Assembly (NCBI RefSeq): GCF_008370325.1
Contig: NZ_VNIP01000018.1
Span: forward strand, 1-64,000
DNA: 64,000 bases
Direction of reading: 5' to 3'
Source: Martinezella tropici
Lineage (GTDB): Bacteria > Pseudomonadota > Alphaproteobacteria > Rhizobiales > Rhizobiaceae
Shown here: one piece after another, positions 34,563 through 41,993 of the stretch
Position numbering within the stretch: the first letter of the stretch is position 1
How the letters are laid out: every line of letters starts with the position of its first letter
Position numbers and translations under genes: made by a program
The notes under the pieces: generated by a model
Told to the model about the DNA's origin: nothing
What the model saw: only the letters and a program-made list of their open reading frames with translations
The model's database searches: none

Positions 34563-35523
34563 GCCAATTCCAGGCAGATTGAATGATCTCGGCCAGATCA
34601 TATTGTGGCGACCAGCCAAGAATATCGCGGGCCTTGTCGTTGTTGGCGACCAGCGTTGTCGAATCGCCCTCGCGGCGGCCGACATATTCGACCGGGAGCG
34701 GCCGGTTCGACACGGTCTCGATCGTTCCGAGCAGCTCCTTCACCGTGGTGCCCGTGCCGGTGCCGAGATTAAGGGCGACGGAATCGCCGCCATCAAGCAG
34801 ATACTCCACGGCGCGGACATGGGCGTCGGCGAGATCGAGCACATGGATGTAATCGCGCACGCAGGTGCCGTCGCGGGTATCATAATCGCTGCCGAAGACC
34901 TTGAAGCCCTGACGCCTTCCGAGCGCCGCATCGATGGCGAGCGGGATGGCATGGGTTTCCGGCGTATGCCATTCACCGATGCGCCCTTCGAAATCGGCGC
35001 CGGCAGCGTTGAAATAACGCAAGACGACGGAGCGCAGACCCTTGTACTGGTCATAGTCGGCGAGTGCCTGCTCGACGATATATTTCGTGCGGCCGTAGGG
35101 ATTGATCGGCACCTGCCGGTGGCTCTCGTCGAGCGGGACGCTCTGCGGCAGGCCGTAGGTCGCGCAGGTGGAGGAAAAGACGAAGGCCTTCACGCCAGCC
35201 GCCTGAGCTGCCGAAAGCAGGGTCAGCGTGCCGATGACGTTATTTTCATAGAAGGAGACCGGATCCTTGACCGACTCGCCAACCTCGATCAGCGCGGCGA
35301 AATGCAGGATCGCGGCAGGCTTGTGCTTGGCAAGCACCTCGTCGAGACGCGCGCGATCACGAATATCGCCTTCCTCGGCCGGACCCCATTTGACGAATTC
35401 CCGGTGCCCATTGGAGAAATTGTCGTAGACGACAGGCTGAAAACCCTTGTTCGCCAGGTCCAGACATGTATGCGAGCCGATATAGCCGGCTCCGCCTACC
35501 ACAAGCACCGTTTCTCCTGCCAT
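34540..35523 (-). CDS. exoB: UDP-glucose 4-epimerase (ExoB/GalE)
   Basis: A 327-residue cytoplasmic short-chain-dehydrogenase-type enzyme that interconverts UDP-glucose and UDP-galactose for exopolysaccharide and LPS. It has the NAD-binding GGAGYIGSHT at the N-terminus, SSTCATYG with the catalytic Ser/Thr, YGRTKYIVEQ with the Tyr-x3-Lys pair, and RYFNAAGAD. ATG 35523 is preferred to ATG 35529 because AGAAGGG directly abuts the latter. Length matches rhizobial ExoB. The 3' end overlaps the sulfatase-like gene. Confidence 0.95.
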   Translation of the reverse strand: MAGETVLVVGGAGYIGSHTCLDLANKGFQPVVYDNFSNGHREFVKWGPAEEGDIRDRARLDEVLAKHKPAAILHFAALIEVGESVKDPVSFYENNVIGTLTLLSAAQAAGVKAFVFSSTCATYGLPQSVPLDESHRQVPINPYGRTKYIVEQALADYDQYKGLRSVVLRYFNAAGADFEGRIGEWHTPETHAIPLAIDAALGRRQGFKVFGSDYDTRDGTCVRDYIHVLDLADAHVRAVEYLLDGGDSVALNLGTGTGTTVKELLGTIETVSNRPLPVEYVGRREGDSTTLVANNDKARDILGWSPQYDLAEIIQSAWNWHAKSNQH

Positions 35524-35673
35524 GATCATCCCTTCTCGACTGACAACGATTTACCGCCCCGAAGCGGCGGACCGGGTTCGATCCGACGCGTACACTTAGA
35601 GAGCTGTAACCGACTTGCAAGGCTGGAGAAAGGCGCAAGATCGGCAAGATCAAGAATGGACGGAGGCGAAAAG

Positions 35674-35844
35674 CTAAGCCGGCTTTGTCGCCGCCCTGCC
35701 GGTGTGCATGAGAATTCCGGCCAGCGCCAATACCGGCGGCGGCAGGAAGCATGGCATGCCGACGAACAGGAAAAGCACGGCCGCCATAGCGCAGCCCAGC
35801 CCAAAGCCGCCGACGGCGACCCCACCTGCGCTTCTATTCGCCAC
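35674..35844 (-). CDS. Small membrane protein, 56 aa
   Basis: GTG 35844 starts a frame overlapping by 11 nt the end of the small coiled-coil gene upstream, with GAAGG 5 nt before it. The product is VANRSAGGVAVGGFGLGCAM followed by two short hydrophobic stretches (AAVLFLFVGMPCFLPP and PVLALAGILM) and a basic tail. A helical hairpin in the membrane is plausible. I recognise no family. The overlap suggests translational coupling and adds weight to both mini-genes. Confidence 0.55.
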   Translation of the reverse strand: MANRSAGGVAVGGFGLGCAMAAVLFLFVGMPCFLPPPVLALAGILMHTGRAATKPA

Positions 35845-36022
35845 GCTCGCCTTCGAGATTGGCGATTTCGTCCGAGATTTCCGAAATCCTTTGCCGGAGC
35901 TCGGCCTCGGTGCCGTCGTCCACCTCTTCATCGCCGAAACAATAGCGCGCAATATGCAGCTCAAGCCTGGCTTCGAGCTGCTCGCGCTGGGTGCGGAGTT
36001 GTTTGAGATAGCTGTTTCGCAT
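35834..36022 (-). CDS. Small coiled-coil protein, 62 aa
   Basis: MRNSYLKQLRTQREQLEARL begins a mostly charged, heptad-like helix. It is followed by IARYCFGDEEVDDGTEAEL and a second helix RQRISEISDEIANLEGERGE. The composition suits an antiparallel coiled coil. No family was recognised. No strong ribosome site is visible before ATG 36022. It overlaps the membrane mini-gene by 11 nt and diverges from the UDP-sugar dehydrogenase gene 250 bp away. Confidence 0.6.
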   Translation of the reverse strand: MRNSYLKQLRTQREQLEARLELHIARYCFGDEEVDDGTEAELRQRISEISDEIANLEGERGE

Positions 36023-36272
36023 TGCGAACCACGCTTTCCGAGAAATTGGGTCTTACCTGATAAATAGGGCCAAAGCCTGAAAGTTTCGATAGCCACCCTG
36101 CCCGTTCCCTTGAAACGACTGCGGCAATGTCCCACCGCCGCGCCTGTTGCAAAGCCGTTGGCTGGTCATCACATTCATGCGACCCGCACCTGAAATGATC
36201 CCGAAGGCGAATATTGCCGCTGACATCGGCTTCGGATTTAGGCTAATTCAGGTGGATTGTTCGAGGTATGTT

Positions 36273-37559
36273 GTGTTGAACGAAAAAATTGCCGTCATCG
36301 GCCTGGGCTATGTTGGCCTGCCCGTCGCGATTGCGCTTGCCGAAAAATTCCATGATGTGGTCGGTTTTGATATCAAGGCCTCCCGCGTCGCCGCGCTGAA
36401 GGCTGGCGAGGACGACACCCGCGAGGTTTCCACCGAGCGGTTGAGATCGAGCGGGCTGCGCATCAGCAGCGACACCGAGGATCTCAGGGATCGGGATATC
36501 TTCATCGTTGCCGTGCCGACGCCGATCGACGGCAATCGGCAGCCGGATCTGCGGCCGATGATTTCGGCCTCCCGCACGGTCGGCAAGGTTTTGCGTGAAG
36601 GTGCGGTCGTCGTCTACGAATCGACCGTTTACCCCGGCGTCACCGAAGAGGTCTGCGGCCCGGTGTTGGCGGAGGTTTCCGGCCTGCGACAGGGCAAAGA
36701 TTTCCATGTCGGCTATTCGCCGGAGCGCATCAACCCCGGCGACAAGGAACACACTTTCGAGCGTATCGTGAAGGTGGTCGCCAGCGATGACGAGGAAACA
36801 CTGGAGAGGATCGCCGCCATCTACGGTGCCGTGGTCGAGGCTGGCATCCACCGCGCCCCCAGCATCAAGGTGGCCGAGGCCGCCAAGGTAATCGAGAATA
36901 CCCAGCGCGACGTCAATATAGCGCTGATGAACGAGCTTTCGATCATTTTCGAGAAGATGGGCATCCGCACGGCCGACGTGCTGAAAGCGGCCCGCACGAA
37001 ATGGAATTTCCTGCCCTTCACCCCCGGCCTGGTGGGCGGCCACTGCATCGGCGTCGATCCCTATTACCTGACGGCCAAGGCTGAAGAGCTCGGCTATCAC
37101 CCGGAAGTCATTCTTTCCGGCCGCCGCATCAATGATGGCATGGGCGCCTTCATCGCCCAGAAGCTTATCAAGATGCTGGTCGCGGCGAAAAAGCCGATCA
37201 ATGGCGCGCGGATCGGCATCTTCGGCCTGACCTTCAAGGAAAATGTCCCCGACCTGCGCAACAGCCGCGTGCCTGACATTATAAGGGAACTGCGCCAGTT
37301 CGGTCTCGAGCCGCTGGTGCACGATCCGATGGCAAGCCATACGGAAGCTGAAGAGGAATACGCCATCCGTCTGAGGGAACTGAAGGACTTCGGCCAGCTC
37401 GATGCTCTCGTGCTCGCCGTTCCCCACAAGTCCTATCTGGCCAACAGCGCCTCCGAGATACTCGACCTACTGAGCGAAAACGGCGTGGTGGTCGATGTAA
37501 AGGCCGCCCTCGATCGGACCAATCCTCTGTTGGCGGGCCATTCGCTCTGGAGCCTTTGA
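36273..37559 (+). CDS. UDP-N-acetylhexosamine 6-dehydrogenase (TviB/WbpA-type nucleotide-sugar dehydrogenase)
   Basis: A 428-residue NAD-dependent four-electron dehydrogenase that makes a UDP-hexosaminuronic acid for surface polysaccharide. It has the NAD fold IAVIGLGYVGLPVAIALAEKF at the N-terminus. ESTVYPGVTEE and KVAEAAKVIENTQRDVNIALMNE follow in the centre. The catalytic cysteine is in GGHCIGVDPYYL (about residue 258), and GLTFKENVPDLRNSRV is near the C-terminus. The last two motifs favour UDP-GlcNAc/GalNAc over UDP-glucose dehydrogenases. The start is GTG 36273 with GAGG 7 nt upstream. It opens the polysaccharide cluster and converges with the reductase gene. Confidence 0.88.
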   Translation: MLNEKIAVIGLGYVGLPVAIALAEKFHDVVGFDIKASRVAALKAGEDDTREVSTERLRSSGLRISSDTEDLRDRDIFIVAVPTPIDGNRQPDLRPMISASRTVGKVLREGAVVVYESTVYPGVTEEVCGPVLAEVSGLRQGKDFHVGYSPERINPGDKEHTFERIVKVVASDDEETLERIAAIYGAVVEAGIHRAPSIKVAEAAKVIENTQRDVNIALMNELSIIFEKMGIRTADVLKAARTKWNFLPFTPGLVGGHCIGVDPYYLTAKAEELGYHPEVILSGRRINDGMGAFIAQKLIKMLVAAKKPINGARIGIFGLTFKENVPDLRNSRVPDIIRELRQFGLEPLVHDPMASHTEAEEEYAIRLRELKDFGQLDALVLAVPHKSYLANSASEILDLLSENGVVVDVKAALDRTNPLLAGHSLWSL

Positions 37560-37574
37560 GGCTCCCAAGCCAAA

Positions 37575-38510
37575 TCAGCGTGCCTTCCCCCCGCCAGCCG
37601 CGACCGTTGCTGCCAGCCCCTCTTCGACGGAATAAGGCGGCGACCAGCCGGTGATCGCTCTCGTCTCGCCAATATCGACCTGAAGCGAACCCAGCAGCCG
37701 TTGCGCGGCGGCCCTGCGGCCGAGAAGGGCGGCAAGCCCTTCCAGCAGCCCTGGCGGCACCGGCAGCATCAGAGCCCTTCGCCCCGAGGCCCCGGATAAT
37801 CTTTCGATCAGCTGACCGATCGAAAGATCCTCGCCGTCGCTGATGAGGAACACACGATTGCCGGCGGACGGATGGCGGGCACAAAGCAGCATGAAATCGA
37901 CGAGGTTGCCGACAAAGACGAGAGACCTGCGGTTTCGAACCGCACCGAACGGCCACGGGAACGGCCGGGCGGACCACGTCATCAGGCTTGCGAAATTCGC
38001 CTTGACGCCAGGACCGTAGACAAGCGGCGGCCGGATGATGACGATCTCTATGCCGGTTTCCTCGCCTAGCGCAAGCAAAGCCTCCTCCGCCTCCAGCTTG
38101 GAGCGGCCATAGGCATCTTCCGGGTGCGGCTCGTCCGAGGCCTTGAACGGCCTTCCCGCCGCCGTTCTCTCGCCATTGACCTTGATCGAGCTCAGGAAAA
38201 TGAAGCGCTTGACACCGGCGAGTGCGGCCTGCCGCGCCAGATGGACCGTCGCATCGACATTGACGGCACGAAATGCGGCCAGCGGATCGGCGGCATTTTC
38301 GTTCATGACGTGAACACGCGCCGCCAGGTGCATGACGATATCGACGCCGGCGAGCGCGGCCGACCAATCCGTATCGCCGCCGATTGCGCCGATAGCGGCG
38401 AAGCCCGGCCGGGGAGAACGGCTGACCGGCCGATAGTCCATTCGTCGCCGGGAAAGCTCGGCACACAAGGCCTGCCCGACAAAACCCGTCGCACCCGTCA
38501 CCAGGATCAT
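37575..38510 (-). CDS. NAD-dependent sugar-nucleotide epimerase/reductase (WbpV/WreQ-like)
   Basis: A 311-residue extended short-chain dehydrogenase. It begins MILVTGATGFVGQALCAEL with the NAD-binding Gly motif, then FLSSIKVNGE and the catalytic AYGRSKLEAEEAL (Tyr-x3-Lys), and ends in a variable substrate domain. The pattern SSIKVNGE with PFKASDEPHPEDAYGRSK belongs to the group that reduces UDP-4-keto-6-deoxy-GlcNAc to UDP-N-acetylquinovosamine (WbpV, R. etli WreQ). Its divergent neighbour is a priming transferase gene, which fits synthesis of the first O-antigen sugar. Simple 4-epimerase activity remains possible. No UDP-GlcNAc 4,6-dehydratase partner lies in the window. Confidence 0.75.
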   Translation of the reverse strand: MILVTGATGFVGQALCAELSRRRMDYRPVSRSPRPGFAAIGAIGGDTDWSAALAGVDIVMHLAARVHVMNENAADPLAAFRAVNVDATVHLARQAALAGVKRFIFLSSIKVNGERTAAGRPFKASDEPHPEDAYGRSKLEAEEALLALGEETGIEIVIIRPPLVYGPGVKANFASLMTWSARPFPWPFGAVRNRRSLVFVGNLVDFMLLCARHPSAGNRVFLISDGEDLSIGQLIERLSGASGRRALMLPVPPGLLEGLAALLGRRAAAQRLLGSLQVDIGETRAITGWSPPYSVEEGLAATVAAGGGKAR

Positions 38511-38679
38511 GCCTACACCGCCTCCGCTTTTTCACGCCATCATTACCGCGGACATGCTTTGCACGGGATATCGGCCGGGAACAAGGCCGGGGAATCTTGG
38601 CCGGGGCGGTTGTGCTTAAATTCGCGATATGAGATGCACAGGACAATGACGACCTTCATCGCCGCCTCGACCGGCGTCG

Positions 38680-39273
38680 ATGCAACAGCAAGAGATGATG
38701 TTTTACACGATCGCCAAGCGCCTTTTCGATTTTCTCGCCGCTCTTGCCGCGACCATCGTCTTTTTCATTCCCATCCTCGTTGTCGCCCTCGCCGTACGGC
38801 TGACGTCGCGAGGTCCGATCCTCTATTGGTCGGATCGGGTCGGCCGGAAGAACAAGATTTTCCGCATGCCGAAATTCCGCAGCATGCGCACGGACACGCC
38901 CGCGGTCGCAACCCATCTCCTGAAGGACGCCAATATCTATCTGACGCCGATCGGCTCCTTCCTGCGCAAATCGAGCCTCGACGAGCTGCCGCAGCTCTGG
39001 TGCATCCTGAAAGGGGAAATGAGCATCGTCGGCCCGCGCCCCGCCCTTTTCAACCAGCACGACCTCGTTGCCCTGCGCACGCAGAGCGGCGTCGACGCGC
39101 TTCTGCCCGGTTTGACCGGCTGGGCGCAGGTCAACGGTCGCGACGAACTGCCGATCCCGCAAAAGGTGGCGCTGGACGAGGAATATCTGCGCCGGCGCTC
39201 GTTTTTCTTCGATCTCAAGATCATATTCCTGACGGCCTTGAAAGTGGTCCGACGCGATGGAGTTGCTCATTAG
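38680..39273 (+). CDS. Priming phosphoglycosyl transferase (monotopic, bacterial sugar transferase family)
   Basis: A 197-residue enzyme that transfers a sugar-1-phosphate from a UDP-sugar to undecaprenyl phosphate, starting O-antigen or exopolysaccharide units at the inner membrane. It is the minimal form: one N-terminal re-entrant hydrophobic helix (RLFDFLAALAATIVFFIPIL), then KFRSMRTD, the catalytic Asp-Glu in SSLDELPQLWCILKGEMS, IVGPRPAL and PGLTGWAQVNGRD. It lacks the extra four membrane helices of WbaP/ExoY-type long forms. Beside a QuiNAc-type reductase it resembles R. etli WreU in context. The start is uncertain, since ATG 38695 or 38698 are alternatives without a clear ribosome site. 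Confidence 0.88.
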   Translation: MQQQEMMFYTIAKRLFDFLAALAATIVFFIPILVVALAVRLTSRGPILYWSDRVGRKNKIFRMPKFRSMRTDTPAVATHLLKDANIYLTPIGSFLRKSSLDELPQLWCILKGEMSIVGPRPALFNQHDLVALRTQSGVDALLPGLTGWAQVNGRDELPIPQKVALDEEYLRRRSFFFDLKIIFLTALKVVRRDGVAH

Positions 39274-39371
39274 CAAGTATCCGGCGAAATCGACGCTGCC
39301 CGTCCATCGGCATTATAAAATGCCGCATTCCTGCCCTTTTGCGGCCATAGGGGCCGTCAGGGGGACCACGC

Positions 39372-40814
39372 ATGCGGGGTAATGAACCGATTTTGGATGA
39401 AGGGCGGACGACGACAGTGGACGACTCGCGCATGAACAAACCCCATGCTGATCTTGCCGCCGAGCCGATCGGCGTCACCAAAGCTGCAAGCAGCATGGCA
39501 AAACCGGTAGCGATCATCGGCGGCCTTCTATGGCTTCTCGTCGCCTCGCCGACCGTGGTCGAAAGCGATGCCTATCGCTATGCCACAGCGCTCCTGTCCC
39601 TGATTGCTCTCTTTTATTACCTGAGAGCGCCGGTGCGGCCGCGTACGGACTGGATTGGCTGGATCTGCATGGGCTGGGCCTTCTATGTCATGGCCCGTTT
39701 CGGCATTACCTATTGGCTGACGCCGCAGCATGATATCGGTGCCTCGGATTGGCTCTATGCCTTCCCCTTTTTCTTCCCCATCATGGGCGTCGCCTTCCTG
39801 CTCTATGAAGAGCTGATGGAAAAGATCGTCGCGGCCTATTTCGCCATGGTTCTCATCATGCTTGTGGCAACGCAGCATCTGCGCGAGGTCTTCGCCGGCG
39901 AAACCATCCGTCCGCTGATCATGAACAATCAGATCCACGGCGCCGTCGCCTGCGGCATGATCGTGATCTTCACGCTGTTCTGGCTGCTGCATTATCTCAC
40001 GGAAAAATCCAGCGACCGCCGGATCGCGCGTTTTGCCTATATCGTTTCGCCTTTCATCTTCGCGCTTTGTTTCATCGCCATCTACGGCGCCAAATCGAAA
40101 GGCGTCTGGCTCTCGCTCGGCATAACACTGCCTGTCCTGGCGCTCATGACGCTGACCTATCTGCGCTTGAAGAGCGGCGTCATCATTATCATCGCCGTGG
40201 CGGCCCTGTTGATCGCCGGCGTTTACGGCGTGCGGCACAATCTCGACAAGACGGCCGGACCGACCGTGTCGGCCGCCCTTTCCATGGTGGAGAACATGGC
40301 CGACGGCCATGAAATGAGCGGCGTGGTTTCGACTGCGATCAGCTCCACGAATACACCCGTATCGATGGACGAACGCCTGCAGCTGTGGTCCAACAGCTGG
40401 GAAGTCTTCTCCTCCGCGCCGTTCTTCGGCTGGGGCAACCGGTGGCTCGAGCGCTGGGCCGAGACGCGCTACTCGCATATCCAGTACACGCTGCTGCACA
40501 ATGGCTATCTGGAGATCCTTGTACGCTACGGCCTCTTCGGCGCCGCCGTGATGTCCTTCATGCTCGGCGTCTTCATCCGCGCCGTCTGGCGCGCCCGCAA
40601 GGCCGGCATCATCCCGCGGGCCGCATGGCACGCCTATATCGCCTGCCTCTTCTTCTTCTCACTGACCCTGCTCAGCAATTCCAACAACCGCCTCGCCATC
40701 GGCGAAGGCCTCGCCTTCGCCTCCTCGGCATTTGCCTGCTGGTGCCACATGCGTCTAAAGGGAGAGTGTTTGGTGGCGGGGAACCCGATGGTACAGCGGA
40801 AAGCACTTGCTTGA
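39372..40814 (+). CDS. O-antigen ligase/polymerase-type membrane protein (Wzy_C)
   Basis: A 480-residue protein with about eleven hydrophobic segments and one large periplasmic loop (about 290-390). Near the loop's end is HNGYLEILVRYGLFG, the Wzy_C signature shared by WaaL ligases and Wzy polymerases. Also present is GAKSKGVWLSLG, the S-R/K-x3-W block typical of ligases. It would join polysaccharide to lipid A-core or polymerise units in the periplasm. The two families cannot be separated on sequence alone. ATG 39372 has AGGGGG 8 nt upstream. A small hairpin (CGGCATT with AATGCCG, about 39309-39326) lies between the priming transferase and this gene. Confidence 0.82.
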   Translation: MRGNEPILDEGRTTTVDDSRMNKPHADLAAEPIGVTKAASSMAKPVAIIGGLLWLLVASPTVVESDAYRYATALLSLIALFYYLRAPVRPRTDWIGWICMGWAFYVMARFGITYWLTPQHDIGASDWLYAFPFFFPIMGVAFLLYEELMEKIVAAYFAMVLIMLVATQHLREVFAGETIRPLIMNNQIHGAVACGMIVIFTLFWLLHYLTEKSSDRRIARFAYIVSPFIFALCFIAIYGAKSKGVWLSLGITLPVLALMTLTYLRLKSGVIIIIAVAALLIAGVYGVRHNLDKTAGPTVSAALSMVENMADGHEMSGVVSTAISSTNTPVSMDERLQLWSNSWEVFSSAPFFGWGNRWLERWAETRYSHIQYTLLHNGYLEILVRYGLFGAAVMSFMLGVFIRAVWRARKAGIIPRAAWHAYIACLFFFSLTLLSNSNNRLAIGEGLAFASSAFACWCHMRLKGECLVAGNPMVQRKALA

Positions 40815-40825
40815 CCACCCGGGCC

Positions 40826-41950
40826 TTAGCGGACGCCTTGGCGACGCTTGGCAATCGCAGTTTCGAACACCCGCTCTAGCTGGCATGCACTTTCTATCCA
40901 ATCGAATCGACCGGCGTTAGATTTCGCCTCTCCGGCAAGGCGGTCATAAAGCACGTTGTCGGCCACAAGGCTCTCCAGGCCCCTGCAAATCGATTGCACA
41001 TCGTCGGGATCAACGAGGACACCGGCGGCCCCGGCAACTTCGGGCATGGAAGACCGATTAGACGTCAGCACTGGTATTCCCATCGCATTGGCTTCGATAA
41101 TGGGAAATCCGAAGCCTTCGTAAAGCGATGGCATCGCCAGGAATCGCGCCTGGCCGTAAAGCTGCGCCAAATCGGCATCCGACACATAACCGGTCAGCCG
41201 AACGGATGACTGTAGATGAAGGCTTGCAATGTGCTCCTTAAGGTCGCCAAGCCTCCAGCCTTGGCCGCCCGCGAGTACCAGCAGCAATTCCTGTCGAATC
41301 GCCTCCGGCAGGGAGGCATAGGCCTGCAGCAGTCGCAACAGATTTTTACGCGGCTCGAGCGTTCCGACGAACAGGATATAGGAGCGATTGATCCCAAATG
41401 ACGACAGAGACTTGGCTTTCGACCCTCCCTGGATGGCCGTCAAACCCGGATAAATGACACTCAGCTTTTCAGCGTATGCGGGAAATTGCTCCCTTAGCGC
41501 ATTGGCCGTCGCCTCGGAATCGGCAACCACTTGGTCCGCAACGGCGATTCCCGGCTTCATCAACCAGCGATCGCCCATGCGCGTCTGCCATCGCATGGTT
41601 GCCGCCATATCTTTCCAGACGAGGTCATGAATCGTGACGACACGGGCAATTCGGCGATCAAGAAAGGATGGCAGACGATGCGCCGGTCCCCAGAAAACAT
41701 CGAGGCCATCCTGCGCGGCGCGGCGCGGAAGCTCGGTCTGAGCCCAGATCATGCGCTTTACCCCGCCCGGGAACCGCGCGACGCGCAGCTGCGCAGGCGG
41801 CAGGTTCTTTACGTCGCCGTGAGGGGACTGCGGGAAATAAAGATAAAGCTGATGGCCACGAAGCGCGAGATGTCGGCTCATTTCCAGCACATAGCGGCCA
41901 ATTCCGGTCATGCTCGTCGTCAGATTGCGCGCATCGATACCGATCTTCAT
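40826..41950 (-). CDS. GT4-family glycosyltransferase
   Basis: A 374-residue GT-B retaining glycosyltransferase. It begins MKIGIDARNLTTSMTGIGRYV, the N-terminal acceptor lobe. The donor lobe has SYILFVGTLEPRKNLLRLLQAY, GYVSDADLAQLYGQA and the E-x7-E motif EGFGFPIIEANAMG. Relatives are commonly mannosyl- or rhamnosyltransferases, which suits the GDP-sugar genes nearby. It converges with the ligase-type gene with 11 nt between stop codons, and follows the tandem glycosyltransferase gene on the same strand. Confidence 0.9.
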   Translation of the reverse strand: MKIGIDARNLTTSMTGIGRYVLEMSRHLALRGHQLYLYFPQSPHGDVKNLPPAQLRVARFPGGVKRMIWAQTELPRRAAQDGLDVFWGPAHRLPSFLDRRIARVVTIHDLVWKDMAATMRWQTRMGDRWLMKPGIAVADQVVADSEATANALREQFPAYAEKLSVIYPGLTAIQGGSKAKSLSSFGINRSYILFVGTLEPRKNLLRLLQAYASLPEAIRQELLLVLAGGQGWRLGDLKEHIASLHLQSSVRLTGYVSDADLAQLYGQARFLAMPSLYEGFGFPIIEANAMGIPVLTSNRSSMPEVAGAAGVLVDPDDVQSICRGLESLVADNVLYDRLAGEAKSNAGRFDWIESACQLERVFETAIAKRRQGVR

Positions 41951-41993
41951 GCGGAGGCTACCCTTCGGTCGACGAATGTCTCGATTATTGTCA

